NCBI RefSeq assembly: GCF_004519305.1
Contig: NZ_SOZA01000010.1
Span: 62,001-126,000, forward strand
Origin: Pseudomonas sp. RIT623
GTDB lineage: Bacteria; Pseudomonadota; Gammaproteobacteria; Pseudomonadales; Pseudomonadaceae
Length of the DNA stretch: 64,000 nucleotides
Direction: 5' to 3'
The notes below the pieces were generated by a model that made no database searches, was not told where the DNA came from, and worked only from the letters and a program-made list of their open reading frames with translations. The position numbers and the translations under genes are program-made. Below are positions 1-10,012 of the stretch, piece by piece (position 1 is the first letter of the stretch; every line of letters begins with the position of its first letter).

Positions 1-1
1 G

Positions 2-22
2 GCCGTGGCCCGCGGGCTGTAA
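2..22 (+). CDS. C-terminal end of the gene upstream of algK (probable alg44), partial
   Basis: The first bases read in frame as Ala-Val-Ala-Arg-Gly-Leu and then TAA at 20-22, thirteen bases before the algK ATG. In the standard Pseudomonas alginate operon the gene before algK is alg44, the PilZ/HlyD-like c-di-GMP receptor of the alginate polymerase. The identity therefore rests on position only, because just seven codons are inside the window. Confidence 0.35.
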   Translation, partial: AVARGL

Positions 23-34
23 GAGGGATAACCC

Positions 35-1567
35 ATGACCAGCAGATACCCCGATACCTGTAGGAGCCGGCTTGCCGGCGATCGAGTGCGCAGCACTCGC
101 CCATGGGATGCAACACCTGCGCGAACCATTCGCCGGCAAGCCGGCTGCTACAGGGACGGTTTTGGCCTTGGCCTGTGCGCGCTGGCCCTGGCCATCACCC
201 TGGGCGGCTGCGCCGGCCTGCCCGACCAGCGCCTGGCCAACGAAGCGCTCAAGCGCGGCGACACCGCCACCGCCGAGCGCAACTACAAGGCCCTCGCCGA
301 CCTTGGCTACAGCGACGCCCAGGTCGGCCTGGCGGACATCCAGGTCGGCACCCGCGACCCGGCCAAGCTCAAGCAAGCCGAAGCCACCTACCGCGCCGCC
401 GCCGCCACCTCGCCCCGTGCCCAGGCGCGCCTCGGCCGCCTGCTGGTGGCCAAGCCCGACAGCACCCAGGCCGAGCGCGAAGAGGCCGAGACCCTGCTCA
501 AGCTCGCTGCGCAACAAGGTGAGACGAATACCCTGATCCCGCTGGCGATGCTCTACCTGCAGTACCCGCAGAGCTTCCCCAAGGTCAACGCCCAGCAGCA
601 GATCGACCAGTGGCGCGCCGCCGGCAACCCCGAAGCCGGCCTGGCCCAGGTACTGCTGTACCGCACCCAGGGTACCTACGACCAGCACCTGGGCGAGGTG
701 GAGAAAATCTGCAAGGCCGCGCTGGCCACTACCGATATCTGCTACGTGGAACTGGCCAGCGTCTACCAGAAACGCGCCCAGCCCCAGCAGCAGGCCGCGC
801 TGCTTGAGCAGCTCAAGGCCGCCCATGCCCGCGGCACCGTGCCGGCCACCCGGGTCGATAGCGTCGCCCGCGTGCTGGCCGACCGCAGCCTCGGCCAGAC
901 CGACGAGAAGACCGCCAAGGACCTGCTCGAGCAGGTCGCACCGGCCAACCCGGCATCCTGGGTGAGCCTGGCGCAGCTGCTGTACGACTTCCCCGAACTG
1001 GGCGACACCGACCAGCTGATGGCCTATATCGACAAGGGCCGCGAGGCAGAACAGCCCCGCGCCGAACTGCTGCTGGGCCGGCTCTACTACGAAGGCAAGA
1101 CCGTGCCCGCCGACGCGCAGAAGGCCCAGGAGCACCTGCAGGCCGCCGCCGACGCCGGCGAAGTCAGCGCCGACTACTACCTCGGCCAACTGTACCGCCG
1201 CGGCTACCTGGGCCAGGTCGAGCCGCAAAAGGCCGTCGACCACCTGCTCGCCGCCGCCCGTGGTGGCCAGAACAGCGCCGACTACGCGCTGGCCCAGCTG
1301 TTCAGCGAAGGCCACGGCATCCGCCCGGCGCCGACCAATGCCTGGGTGTTCGCACAACTCTCCCAGGTCAACCCGACCCCACAGTCCAGCGAACTGCTGC
1401 AACAGCTCGACCAGCAGCTCACGCCCGACCAGCGCAACCAGGCCCAGCAACTGCTGGCGCAGGAAAAGCAGGCGCGCGGCAGCATGGCCCAGGGCGCCAA
1501 CAACACCCTGGCCATCGAAGCGCTGCAGGACGAGAAAGAAGAAGTAGACGCCGAGGATTCGCTATGA
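35..1567 (+). CDS. algK: AlgK, outer-membrane TPR/Sel1 lipoprotein of the alginate secretion complex
   Basis: AlgK is a periplasm-facing lipoprotein scaffold that places the porin AlgE and protects nascent alginate. The 510-residue product has a hydrophobic segment ending in a lipobox Leu-Gly-Gly-Cys with Cys59 as the lipidated residue. A solenoid follows, with clear Sel1-like repeats at about residues 342-445 ([35 protein letters not shown]). The ATG at 35 has a GAGGGA ribosome site. Codons 9-40 are encoded by a REP pair (58-155), which puts an Arg-rich stretch of about 40 residues ahead of the hydrophobic core where relatives have a short n-region. The only in-frame GTG before the lipobox lies inside the REP and has no ribosome site. 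The stop overlaps the algE start as ATGA. Family assignment is firm; whether this long leader is exported efficiently is open. Confidence 0.93.
   Translation: MTSRYPDTCRSRLAGDRVRSTRPWDATPARTIRRQAGCYRDGFGLGLCALALAITLGGCAGLPDQRLANEALKRGDTATAERNYKALADLGYSDAQVGLADIQVGTRDPAKLKQAEATYRAAAATSPRAQARLGRLLVAKPDSTQAEREEAETLLKLAAQQGETNTLIPLAMLYLQYPQSFPKVNAQQQIDQWRAAGNPEAGLAQVLLYRTQGTYDQHLGEVEKICKAALATTDICYVELASVYQKRAQPQQQAALLEQLKAAHARGTVPATRVDSVARVLADRSLGQTDEKTAKDLLEQVAPANPASWVSLAQLLYDFPELGDTDQLMAYIDKGREAEQPRAELLLGRLYYEGKTVPADAQKAQEHLQAAADAGEVSADYYLGQLYRRGYLGQVEPQKAVDHLLAAARGGQNSADYALAQLFSEGHGIRPAPTNAWVFAQLSQVNPTPQSSELLQQLDQQLTPDQRNQAQQLLAQEKQARGSMAQGANNTLAIEALQDEKEEVDAEDSL
58..155. repeat. REP pair (inverted, about 98 bp) inside the algK 5' coding region
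   Basis: The left unit begins CTGTAGGAGCCGGCTTGCCG and the right unit is its near-perfect reverse complement ending CCGGCTGCTACAGGG, separated by about 48 bp. The same units recur between genes throughout the window, for example at 7185-7282, 37504-37559 and 54538-54623. This is the only copy inside a protein-coding frame. Confidence 0.9.
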
Positions 1568-3042
1568 CGCTCAACCCCTTCGTGAAAGCCGGCATCGGCC
1601 TGGGCTTCGCCCTGCTGTGGTCGATGCCGACCCTGGCGGCGCAAACCGCGCAGAAGAACTTCGGCCTCGACGTGAAGATCACCGGCCAGTCCGAGGACGA
1701 CCGCGACCTCGGCACCCGCTCCGGCGGCGACGTCAACGGCCTGGGCCTGGACCTGCGCCCCTGGGTGTACGGCGAGCGCGGCAACTGGAGCGCCTTCGCC
1801 ATGGGCCAGGCGGTGGCCGCCACCGACATCATCGAAACCGACACCCTGCGCCAGAACGACGACGGCACCACCAGCGACAACGGCGACGACAGCCGCAGGC
1901 CGGACAAGAGCTACCTGGCCATGCGCGAGTTCTGGATCGGCTACAGCGGCCTGACCCCCTACCCCGGCGAGCAGTTGCGCTTCGGCCGCCAGCGCCTGCG
2001 CAGCGACGACGGCATGTGGCGCGACACCAACATCGAGGCGCTGAACTGGACCTTCGACACCACCCTGCTCAAGGCCGACCTTGGCGTTGCCCAGCGCTTC
2101 AGCGAATACCGCACCGACCTCACCGAACTGGCCCCCGAAGACAAGGACCGCACCCATGTCTACGGCAACGTCGCCACACAATGGACACCCGGCCACTGGG
2201 TTGGCCTGCGTGCCCATCACAGCCATGACGGCGGTAGCCTGAAGAGCCCCGGCGAAACCGTCGATGCCCTCGACAAGACCCGCACCGGCGACCTCACCTG
2301 GCTGGGCCTGGAAGCCAACAGCGACGCCTACAACTGGCGCAACGACCACCGCGTCAACTACTGGGGCAGCGTCACCTGGCTGACCGGCGACCGCGACACC
2401 CTCAGCAGCCAGGCGGTCGGCAACGACCAGGTCGCCACCGGCAAGCAGAGCGGCGACGTCAACGCCTGGGCCACCGACCTCGGTATCCGTCTGCGCCTCG
2501 ACCCGCAGTGGCAGGTCGGCGCGGCCTACGCCCGGGGCAGCGGCGGTGGCGGCAGCGACGGTTCGAACAATTTCGAGCAGACCGGCCTTGAGAGCAACCG
2601 CTCCAACTTCACCGGCACCCGCTCGCGCGTGCACCGCTTCGGCGAAGCCTTCCGCGGCGAGCTGGGCAACCTGCAGGCGGCCACCCTGTTCGCCTCCTGG
2701 CAGTTGCGCGACGACTACGACGCCAGCTTCATCTACCACAAGTTCTGGCGCGTCGACGGCAAGCAGAACATCGGCTCCAGCGGCATCAACGCGGTGGTCG
2801 ACGACGGCGGCATCAGCCGCCCTCTGGTGCAGGGCGAGAAAGACCTCGGCCAGGAAATGGACGTAGTCGTGACCAAGTACTTCAAGCAGGGCCTGCTGCC
2901 GGCCTCGATCAGCCAGTCGATTGACGAACCCTCGGCCCTGGTACGCCTGCGTGCCGGTGTGTTCAAGCCGGGCGATGCCTACGGCAAAGAGGCCGACTCG
3001 TACATGCACCGCGCCTTCGTCGACGTGATCTGGCGCTACTGA
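1564..3042 (+). CDS. algE: AlgE, alginate outer-membrane porin
   Basis: AlgE is the anion-selective beta-barrel through which alginate leaves the cell. The 492-residue protein has a cleavable signal peptide (hydrophobic core about 8-24, Ala-Ala near 25-26). The barrel-like sequence is rich in Arg/Asp/Trp/Tyr alternation and ends in the aromatic motif Ile-Trp-Arg-Tyr, as is usual for BAM substrates. The gene starts inside the algK stop (ATGA) and algG follows after 18 bp, so it is translationally coupled within the alginate operon. Length and position match the family. Confidence 0.95.
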   Translation: MTLNPFVKAGIGLGFALLWSMPTLAAQTAQKNFGLDVKITGQSEDDRDLGTRSGGDVNGLGLDLRPWVYGERGNWSAFAMGQAVAATDIIETDTLRQNDDGTTSDNGDDSRRPDKSYLAMREFWIGYSGLTPYPGEQLRFGRQRLRSDDGMWRDTNIEALNWTFDTTLLKADLGVAQRFSEYRTDLTELAPEDKDRTHVYGNVATQWTPGHWVGLRAHHSHDGGSLKSPGETVDALDKTRTGDLTWLGLEANSDAYNWRNDHRVNYWGSVTWLTGDRDTLSSQAVGNDQVATGKQSGDVNAWATDLGIRLRLDPQWQVGAAYARGSGGGGSDGSNNFEQTGLESNRSNFTGTRSRVHRFGEAFRGELGNLQAATLFASWQLRDDYDASFIYHKFWRVDGKQNIGSSGINAVVDDGGISRPLVQGEKDLGQEMDVVVTKYFKQGLLPASISQSIDEPSALVRLRAGVFKPGDAYGKEADSYMHRAFVDVIWRY

Positions 3043-3060
3043 GGCCGGGAGAGGATAGCC

Positions 3061-4617
3061 ATGAACCTGCACCCGAACCTTCGCCACAGCCTGCTCGCCA
3101 GCGCCCTGCTGCTGGCCGGCGGCCTTGCCCAGGCCGCCGAGCCGGAAATGGCCAAAGGGCTGCAACAGGCCAAGACCTATACCGTCTCCAGTGCGCCGAT
3201 CGAGCCGCTGAAGATGGACCCACCCAAGCTGCCCGACCTGTCCGGCTACACCGCCCAAGCCGTGCAGCAGAAGATCGACCGCCAGCACAAGGGCAAGGTC
3301 AGCGTGCGCCGCATGCTCCAGGAGGACACCCTCAAGGAGTTCATCGGCGGCGACAACAAGGGCGCCGAATGGGTACGCCGCCAGCACGGCATCCCCCAGG
3401 CGATCTTCGTCGATGACGGCCACGTCGACCTGGTGGAGCTGAGCAAGAAAGTCCCCAGCCAGTACCTGCGCGAAACCGCGCCGGGGGTGTACCTGGCGCG
3501 CCTGCCGATCGTGGTCGGGCGCAAGGGCGTGCTGGAGATCGACGGCAAGGTCAAGGAGCTGCGCCTGTCCGAGGAAGGCGGTTCGTTCATCGTCAACGAC
3601 GGCAAGCTGTTCGTCAGCAACACCCAGGTGACCGGTTGGCGCGAACAGGCCAACGGACCGGCGACCTTCCGCAAGCCCGACCAATTCCGCCCGTTCCTGC
3701 TCAGCTGGGGCGGCACCGAGACCTACATCGTCAACAGCAAGATGGCCAGCTTCGGCTACGCCAAGTCCAAGTCGTACGGCGTGAGCATCTCGCAGTACAC
3801 GCCGAACATGGCCAAGCAGATGGGCCGCCCGGAACCCACCGGCTGGATCATCGGCTCGGAGTTCAGCGACATGTGGTACGGCTTCTACTGCTACGAAACC
3901 CAGGACTTCGTGATCAAGGACTCGACCTACCGCGACAACATCGTCTATGGCATCGACCCCCACGACCGCTCGCACCGTCTGATCATCGCCGGCAACACCG
4001 TGCATGGCACCAAGAAGAAGCACGGGATCATCGTCTCCCGTGAGGTCAACGACAGCTGGATCATCAACAACAAGAGCTACGACAACAAGCTCTCGGGCGT
4101 GGTGATCGACCGTAACAGCGTCAACAACCTGATCGCCTACAACGAGATCTACCGCAACCACACCGACGGCATCACCCTGTACGAGAGCGGCGACAACCTG
4201 ATCTGGGGCAACAAGCTGATCAACAACCGCCGCCACGGCATCCGCGTGCGCAACAGCGTGAACATCCGCCTGTACGAGAACGTCGCCATGGCCAACGGCC
4301 TGGTGGGCGTGTACGGGCACATCAAGGACCTGTCCGACACCGACCGCGACATCGCCCTCGACCCGTTCGATACCAAGGTGTCGCTGATCGTGGTCGGCGG
4401 CGAGCTGGCGGCCAACGGTTCAGGCCCGCTGTCTATCGATTCGCCGCTGTCGGTGGAGCTGTACAAGGTGTCGATGCTGATGCCGCGCAAGGCCAACGGC
4501 ATCAGCTTCAACGGCGTGCTCGGCGAGCGCCAGGACGAAATCCTCGACCTGCTGGTGCGCCAGCAGAAGGCCGTGCTGATCGACCCGGTCGAACGCCAGA
4601 CCGAAATGATCGACTAA
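3061..4617 (+). CDS. algG: AlgG, periplasmic mannuronan C5-epimerase
   Basis: AlgG converts D-mannuronate residues to L-guluronate in the polymer during export. The 518-residue product has a signal peptide (residues 1-25, ending Ala-Gln-Ala-Ala) and a right-handed beta-helix rich in Asn/Asp turns. The epimerase signature DPHDRS is at residues 299-304, where His301 and Asp299/Asp302 correspond to the catalytic groove residues of the family. An AGAGGATA ribosome site precedes the ATG. It lies between algE and algX in the canonical order. Confidence 0.96.
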   Translation: MNLHPNLRHSLLASALLLAGGLAQAAEPEMAKGLQQAKTYTVSSAPIEPLKMDPPKLPDLSGYTAQAVQQKIDRQHKGKVSVRRMLQEDTLKEFIGGDNKGAEWVRRQHGIPQAIFVDDGHVDLVELSKKVPSQYLRETAPGVYLARLPIVVGRKGVLEIDGKVKELRLSEEGGSFIVNDGKLFVSNTQVTGWREQANGPATFRKPDQFRPFLLSWGGTETYIVNSKMASFGYAKSKSYGVSISQYTPNMAKQMGRPEPTGWIIGSEFSDMWYGFYCYETQDFVIKDSTYRDNIVYGIDPHDRSHRLIIAGNTVHGTKKKHGIIVSREVNDSWIINNKSYDNKLSGVVIDRNSVNNLIAYNEIYRNHTDGITLYESGDNLIWGNKLINNRRHGIRVRNSVNIRLYENVAMANGLVGVYGHIKDLSDTDRDIALDPFDTKVSLIVVGGELAANGSGPLSIDSPLSVELYKVSMLMPRKANGISFNGVLGERQDEILDLLVRQQKAVLIDPVERQTEMID

Positions 4618-4630
4618 GGAAGCCCAGACC

Positions 4631-6073
4631 ATGACTCCACACCTGATGAAACTGCTGGGCCTGTCCGCCGCCCTCCTGGCCATCAGCCAGGGCGTGCGCG
4701 CCGAAGACGTCAAGGCACCGACCTTCAGCGCCGAACCGTGCTGCCAACTGTGCCCCGAGGCCCACGACGCCAGCCGCTACACCACGCGCTACCAGCAGAA
4801 CTTCACCACCCTGGTGCAAGCCCAGGGCGACTGGCTGTTCCGCACCCGTGAGGACCTGCGCACCGAGTTCGACACCACCCCGGGCGGCTACAAGCGCCTG
4901 CAGCAGGTGCACGACGCGTTCAAGAAGCGTGGTGTCGAGCTGGTAGTGGTGTACCAGCCGACCCGTGGCCTGGTGAACCGCAACATGCTCAACCCCGAAG
5001 AAAAGGCCGCCTTCGACTACCAGAAGGCCCTGCGCAACTACCAGGCCATGCTCCAGCGCTTCGGCAAAATGGGCTACAACGTGCCCGACCTGTCGCCGCT
5101 GACCAACGAGCAACTGGCTGCCGCCGACCAGGGCAAGGACTTCTACTTCCGTGGCGACCAGCACTGGACGCCCTATGGCGCCGAGCGCGCGGCGAAGATC
5201 GTCGCCGACACCGTGCACAAGATGCCGGCCTTTGAAGGCATCCCGCGCAAGGAGTTCGAGACCAAAAAGTCCGGGCGCATGGGCAAGACCGGCACCCTGC
5301 ACAACGTCGCCGGCCAGCTGTGCGGCACCAGCTATGCGGTGCAGTACATGGACCAGTTCGCCACCGAACCGAAGGGCGCCGCCGGCGGCGACGACCTGTT
5401 CGGCGATTCGGGCAACGCGCAGATCACCCTGGTGGGCACCAGCCACAGCGGCAAGAACTACAACTTCTCGGGCTTCCTCGAGCAGTACATCGGCGCCGAT
5501 GTGCTCAATGTCGCCTTCCCCGGCGGCGGCCTGGAAGGCTCGATGATCCAGTACCTGGGCAGCGAGGAATTCCAGAACAACCCGCCGAAGATTCTGGTGT
5601 GGGAGTTCTCGCCGCTGTACCGCCTCGACCAGGAAACCATCTGGCGGCAGATCCTCGGCCTGCTCGACGACGGCTGTGACGACCGCCCGGCACAGATGAG
5701 CGCCAGCGCCACCCTCAAGCCCGGCAAGAACGAGCTGATGGTCAACGGCAAGAACGGCGTGATCAAGGACCTGGTCAACCGCAACCACCAGCTCGACATC
5801 AAGTTCGAGGACAGCTCGGTGAAGGTGTTGCAGGCCACCCTGTGGTACCTCAATGGCCGCCACGAGGACATCAAGATCGAGAAACCCGAGACCTCCGACA
5901 CCGACGGGCGCTTCGTCTTCCAGATGCGCGAGGACGAAGACTGGGCAGGCCAGAACCTGCTCGCCCTGGAGGTACAAGGGCCAGAAAGCGGTACGCAGAA
6001 AGTCGAAGCCAAACTCTGCAAACGCAACAACTTCGCCAGCCCCGCGCAGCACACCGCGCAAGCTGGCCAGTGA
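4631..6073 (+). CDS. algX: AlgX, alginate O-acetyltransferase (SGNH-like)
   Basis: AlgX is the periplasmic enzyme that finally transfers acetyl groups to mannuronate and binds the polymer. The 480-residue protein has a signal peptide (cleavage after about Ala-24). Its SGNH-like catalytic set is complete: Asp176 and His178 in DQHWTP and Ser271 in GTSHSG. The C-terminal third is the carbohydrate-binding module of the family. An AAGGA ribosome site overlaps the algG stop, and algL starts 7 bp after the algX stop. Residue spacing matches characterised AlgX. Confidence 0.95.
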   Translation: MTPHLMKLLGLSAALLAISQGVRAEDVKAPTFSAEPCCQLCPEAHDASRYTTRYQQNFTTLVQAQGDWLFRTREDLRTEFDTTPGGYKRLQQVHDAFKKRGVELVVVYQPTRGLVNRNMLNPEEKAAFDYQKALRNYQAMLQRFGKMGYNVPDLSPLTNEQLAAADQGKDFYFRGDQHWTPYGAERAAKIVADTVHKMPAFEGIPRKEFETKKSGRMGKTGTLHNVAGQLCGTSYAVQYMDQFATEPKGAAGGDDLFGDSGNAQITLVGTSHSGKNYNFSGFLEQYIGADVLNVAFPGGGLEGSMIQYLGSEEFQNNPPKILVWEFSPLYRLDQETIWRQILGLLDDGCDDRPAQMSASATLKPGKNELMVNGKNGVIKDLVNRNHQLDIKFEDSSVKVLQATLWYLNGRHEDIKIEKPETSDTDGRFVFQMREDEDWAGQNLLALEVQGPESGTQKVEAKLCKRNNFASPAQHTAQAGQ

Positions 6074-6080
6074 GGCGACC

Positions 6081-7175
6081 ATGACCACCATAAGCAGCAA
6101 GACCGCACCCGCCCTGCTCGCCCTCGCCCTGTTCGGTGGCGCGGCGCAGGCCGCGCTGGTGCCGCCCCAGGGTTATTACGAGGGCATCGAGAAACTCAAG
6201 ACCGGCGACGGCAATTTCCGCTGCGAAGCCGCGCCCAAGCCCTATACCGGCGCGCTGCAGTTCCGCAGCAAGTACGAAGGTTCGGACAAGGCCCGGGCGA
6301 CGCTCAATGTCGCCTCGGAAAAAGCCTTCCGCAAATCCACCGAGGACATCACCACCCTCGAGAAAGGCGTCAGCAAGATGGTCGGCCAATACATGCGCGA
6401 TGGCCGCCCGGCGCAACTGGACTGCGCCCTGACCTGGCTCGACACCTGGGCACGCGCCGATGCGTTGATGTCCACCGATTACAACCACACCGGCAAGTCC
6501 ATGCGCAAGTGGGCCCTGGGCAGCATGAGCGGTTCGTGGCTGCGCCTGAAGTTCTCCAACTCGCAGCCACTGGCGGCGCACCGCGCCGAAGCCGAGCAGA
6601 TCGAGAAATGGTTCGTGCGCCTGGCGCGCCAGACCGTGCGCGACTGGAGCGACCTGCCGCTGGAGAAGATCAACAACCACAGCTACTGGGCGGCCTGGTC
6701 GGTGATGGCCACTGCCGTGGCCACCGACCAGCAGGAGCTGTTCGACTGGGCGGTGAAGGAATACAAGGTCGGCATCAACCAGGTCGACGAGCAGGGCTTC
6801 CTGCCCAACGAGGTCAAGCGCAAGCAACGCGCCCTGGCCTACCACAACTACGCCCTGCCGCCGCTGGCGATGATCGCCAGCTTCGCCCAGGCCAACGGCG
6901 TGGACCTGCGCAAGGAAAACAACTTCGCCCTGCAGCGTCTCGGCGAAGGCGTGCTGGCCGGTGCCCGCGACCCTGTTCATTTCAACACCCGCGCCGGCGT
7001 GAAGCAGGACCTCAAGGACCTGAAGATAGATAGCAAGTACGCCTGGCTCGAACCATGGTGCGCGCTGTACCAGTGCGTCGGCGACACCCTCGAGCGCAAG
7101 CATGACATGCAGCCGTTCAACAGTTTCCGGCTGGGTGGCGATGTGACGCGGGTCTACGACCCGTCCCGAAAATAA
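6081..7175 (+). CDS. algL: AlgL, periplasmic poly(beta-D-mannuronate) lyase
   Basis: AlgL cleaves mannuronate-rich alginate by beta-elimination and clears polymer trapped in the periplasm. The start at 6081 is chosen because it follows a GAGGCGACC ribosome site and gives a signal peptide ending Ala-Gln-Ala. This yields 364 residues, close to the roughly 367 of characterised AlgL. The (alpha/alpha)-barrel active-site motif NNHSYW is at 198-203 with the presumed catalytic His200, and a conserved [11 protein letters not shown] block lies near the C-terminus. An open frame extends further upstream but overlaps algX. It is the last gene before a REP pair that separates it from algI. Confidence 0.95.
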   Translation: MTTISSKTAPALLALALFGGAAQAALVPPQGYYEGIEKLKTGDGNFRCEAAPKPYTGALQFRSKYEGSDKARATLNVASEKAFRKSTEDITTLEKGVSKMVGQYMRDGRPAQLDCALTWLDTWARADALMSTDYNHTGKSMRKWALGSMSGSWLRLKFSNSQPLAAHRAEAEQIEKWFVRLARQTVRDWSDLPLEKINNHSYWAAWSVMATAVATDQQELFDWAVKEYKVGINQVDEQGFLPNEVKRKQRALAYHNYALPPLAMIASFAQANGVDLRKENNFALQRLGEGVLAGARDPVHFNTRAGVKQDLKDLKIDSKYAWLEPWCALYQCVGDTLERKHDMQPFNSFRLGGDVTRVYDPSRK

Positions 7176-7184
7176 CGCAAATCC

Positions 7185-7282
7185 CTGTAGGAGCCGGCTT
7201 GCCGGCGATGCAAGGCGAAGCCTTGCCTTGCGATGGTCGGGGGCCGCCATGCGGCCCATCGCCGGCAAGCCGGCTCCTACAG
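7185..7282. repeat. REP pair between algL and algI
   Basis: Two inverted GTAGGAGCCGGCTTGCCGGCGA-type units flank about 50 bp of GC-rich spacer that itself contains CAAGGCGAAGCCTTG and GGGGCCGCCATGCGGCCC palindromes. Together with the remaining leader it opens a 191-bp gap in an otherwise tightly packed operon. Confidence 0.9.
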
Positions 7283-7366
7283 GGGAACTAGGTTGCCTTC
7301 CGGTTTTTGCTGGGGGGTTTGGGGGGCGCTGTGCCCCAGGTGCTGTGCATAACTAGGAGAACCGGG

Positions 7367-8824
7367 ATGGTCTTCTCGTCCAACGTGTTCCTGTTCCTGT
7401 TCCTGCCGGTTTTCCTCGGCTTGTACTACATAAGCGGGAACCGCTACCGCAACCTGCTGCTGCTGGTTGCCAGCTACATCTTCTATGCCTGGTGGCGGGT
7501 GGACTTCCTCGCCCTGTTCGCCGGGGTCACCCTGTGGAACTACTGGATCGGCCTGCAAGTCGGTGCCGCCGGCGTGCGCACCAAGCCCGCGCAGCGCTGG
7601 CTGCTGCTGGGCGTGGGCGTCGACCTGTGCATCCTCGGCTACTTCAAGTACGCCAACTTCGGCGTCGACAGCCTCAACGCGATCATGACCTCGATGGGGC
7701 TGGAGCCGTTCATCCTCACCCATGTGCTGCTGCCGATCGGTATCTCGTTCTACATCTTCGAATCGATCAGCTACATCATCGATGTGTACCGCGGCGACAC
7801 CCCGGCCACGCGCAACCTGATCGACTTCGCGGCCTTCGTGGCGATCTTCCCGCACCTGATCGCCGGTCCCGTGCTGCGCTTCAAGGACCTGGTGGACCAG
7901 TTCAACAACCGCACCCACACCCTGGACAAGTTCTCCGAAGGCTGCACCCGCTTCATGCAGGGCTTCATCAAGAAGGTGTTCATCGCCGACACCCTGGCGG
8001 TGGTCGCCGACCACTGCTTCGCCCTGCAGAACCCCACCACCGGTGATGCCTGGCTCGGCGCCCTGGCCTACACCGCGCAGTTGTACTTCGACTTCTCCGG
8101 CTACAGCGACATGGCCATCGGCCTGGGCCTGATGATGGGCTTCCGCTTCATGGAAAACTTCAAGCAGCCCTACATCAGCCAGTCGATCACCGAGTTCTGG
8201 CGGCGCTGGCACATCAGCCTGTCGACCTGGCTGCGCGACTACCTGTACATCACCCTGGGCGGCAACCGCAAAGGCACCTTCAACACCTACCGCAACCTGT
8301 TCCTGACCATGCTGCTGGGCGGGCTGTGGCACGGCGCCAACTTCACCTACATCATCTGGGGCGCCTGGCACGGCCTGTGGCTGGCCATCGAGCGCGCGCT
8401 GGGGCTGGACACCAACCCGCAGCGTTTCAACCCGGTGAAATGGGCCTTCACCTTCCTGCTGGTGGTGGTTGGCTGGGTGATCTTCCGCGCCGAGAACCTG
8501 CACGTGGCCGCGCGCATGTACGGCGCCATGTTCAGCTTCGGCGACTGGCAGCTGTCGGAAATCAACAGCGCCCAGCTCACTGGCCTGCAGGTGGCCACGC
8601 TGGTGGTCGCCTACCTGAGCCTGGCGTTCTTCGGCCTGCGCGATTTCTACCGCAATGCCAAGCCAACGCCAAAGGCCACGCCGGTGCAAATCAACGCCGA
8701 CGGCTCGGTGGGGCTGGACTGGACGCGGATCATGACCCACGCCCTGGTCCTGCTGCTGTTCGTCGCCTCGGTGCTCAAGCTCTCGGCGCAGAGCTACTCC
8801 CCGTTCCTGTACTTCCAGTTCTGA
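7367..8824 (+). CDS. algI: AlgI, membrane-bound O-acyltransferase for alginate acetylation
   Basis: AlgI is an MBOAT-family inner-membrane protein that passes acetyl groups from a cytoplasmic donor to the periplasmic AlgJ/AlgX. The start at 7367 follows a TAGGAGA ribosome site, and the first residues form a Phe/Leu-rich membrane helix (MVFSSNVFLFLFLPVF). The product has 485 residues, many membrane spans, and the MBOAT catalytic His322 in LGGLWHGANF. The upstream REP gap means algI has its own strong ribosome site and is not coupled to algL. algJ begins 10 bp after its stop. Confidence 0.95.
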   Translation: MVFSSNVFLFLFLPVFLGLYYISGNRYRNLLLLVASYIFYAWWRVDFLALFAGVTLWNYWIGLQVGAAGVRTKPAQRWLLLGVGVDLCILGYFKYANFGVDSLNAIMTSMGLEPFILTHVLLPIGISFYIFESISYIIDVYRGDTPATRNLIDFAAFVAIFPHLIAGPVLRFKDLVDQFNNRTHTLDKFSEGCTRFMQGFIKKVFIADTLAVVADHCFALQNPTTGDAWLGALAYTAQLYFDFSGYSDMAIGLGLMMGFRFMENFKQPYISQSITEFWRRWHISLSTWLRDYLYITLGGNRKGTFNTYRNLFLTMLLGGLWHGANFTYIIWGAWHGLWLAIERALGLDTNPQRFNPVKWAFTFLLVVVGWVIFRAENLHVAARMYGAMFSFGDWQLSEINSAQLTGLQVATLVVAYLSLAFFGLRDFYRNAKPTPKATPVQINADGSVGLDWTRIMTHALVLLLFVASVLKLSAQSYSPFLYFQF

Positions 8825-8834
8825 GGCCTGAATC

Positions 8835-9992
8835 ATGAACCGGACACTTCGCATCACCTATTCGCTGTCGTTCATGGGCCTGCTGGTCGGGCTGGGCGCA
8901 GCCTCTCTCGGCGGGCTGGAAAGCTTCACCCGCACCGGGCAGATGACCCTGCTCGACGGCAAGCTGGCCAAGGCCGCCGAAACCCACTACGACGAGCAGT
9001 TCCCGATCAAGCGCGTCGGCACCAACCTGTGGGCCGCGCTGGACTTCAAGCTGTTCAACGAAGGCCGCCCCGGCGTGGTGCTGGGTCGCGACCAGTGGCT
9101 GTTCAGCGATGAAGAGTTCAAGCCCACCGCCAGCGCCGAACAACTGATGCAGGACAACCTGGCACTGGTGCGCGGTATCCGCGACGCCCTGCAACGCCAC
9201 GGCAGCCAGCTGGTGCTGGCGATCGTCCCGGCCAAGGCGCGGCTGTACTCGGAATACATCGCCAAGCAAACCCCGGCCAGCCTGCACGACGAGCTGTTCA
9301 ACCGGTTCCACGCCCAGGTGCGCCAGGCCGGGGTATTCGCCCCCGACCTGCTGGCCCCGCTGGAACAGGCCAAGGCCCGTGGCCAGGTGTTCCTGCGCAC
9401 CGACACCCACTGGACGCCGCTGGGCGCCGAGGTGGTCGCCCAAGCCCTGGCCGAGGCGGTCAACCGCCAGAGCCTGCTCAGCGGCGCACCACGGCAGTAC
9501 ATCACCGAGGCTGGCGCCAGCGCGCCATACAAGGGCGACCTGACCAACTTCCTGCCGCTCGACCCGTTGTTCAGCAACCTGCTGCCCACTCCGGACACCC
9601 TGCAGCAACGCAAGACCCATCCGGTACAGGCCGACGGCGAAAGCGCCGACGCGCTATTCGCTGACAGCCAGATCCCGGTGGCGCTGGTGGGCACCAGCTA
9701 CAGCGCCAACCCCCACTGGAACTTCCTCGGCGCCCTGCAGCAGGCGCTGCGCAGCGACGTCGCCAACTACGCCGAGGATGGCCACGGCCCGCTGTTGCCG
9801 ATGCTCAAGTACCTGCAAAGCGACGCCTTCAAGAACGCCCCGCCACAGGTCGTGGTGTGGGAATTCCCTGAACGTTATCTGCCCATGAGGAACGACCTCG
9901 GCAGCTTCGACCCACAGTGGATCGCACAACTGAAGAACACCCGTCAATCCGAAGAAAACCTGGCCCTGTCGTCCCACCGGACGGACCACTGA
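8835..9992 (+). CDS. algJ: AlgJ, alginate O-acetylation protein (SGNH-like)
   Basis: AlgJ is a periplasmic, probably membrane-anchored, acetylesterase-like protein needed for alginate acetylation. The 385-residue product begins with an uncleaved-looking hydrophobic helix (about residues 8-28). Its catalytic set is Asp190 and His192 in DTHWTP and Ser288 in GTSYSA, the positions reported for the P. aeruginosa protein. It shares the SGNH fold with AlgX but lacks the C-terminal carbohydrate-binding module. Confidence 0.95.
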   Translation: MNRTLRITYSLSFMGLLVGLGAASLGGLESFTRTGQMTLLDGKLAKAAETHYDEQFPIKRVGTNLWAALDFKLFNEGRPGVVLGRDQWLFSDEEFKPTASAEQLMQDNLALVRGIRDALQRHGSQLVLAIVPAKARLYSEYIAKQTPASLHDELFNRFHAQVRQAGVFAPDLLAPLEQAKARGQVFLRTDTHWTPLGAEVVAQALAEAVNRQSLLSGAPRQYITEAGASAPYKGDLTNFLPLDPLFSNLLPTPDTLQQRKTHPVQADGESADALFADSQIPVALVGTSYSANPHWNFLGALQQALRSDVANYAEDGHGPLLPMLKYLQSDAFKNAPPQVVVWEFPERYLPMRNDLGSFDPQWIAQLKNTRQSEENLALSSHRTDH

Positions 9993-10012
9993 AGATAGAG
10001 AGGAACACGCAC

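Noticed and set aside
1282..4320. Long minus-strand open frame (about 1000 codons) opposite algE and algG
   Set aside because: It is a codon-bias shadow of high-GC genes: low-complexity Val/Ala/Asp/His composition, no ribosome site, and it is antisense to well-recognised genes.
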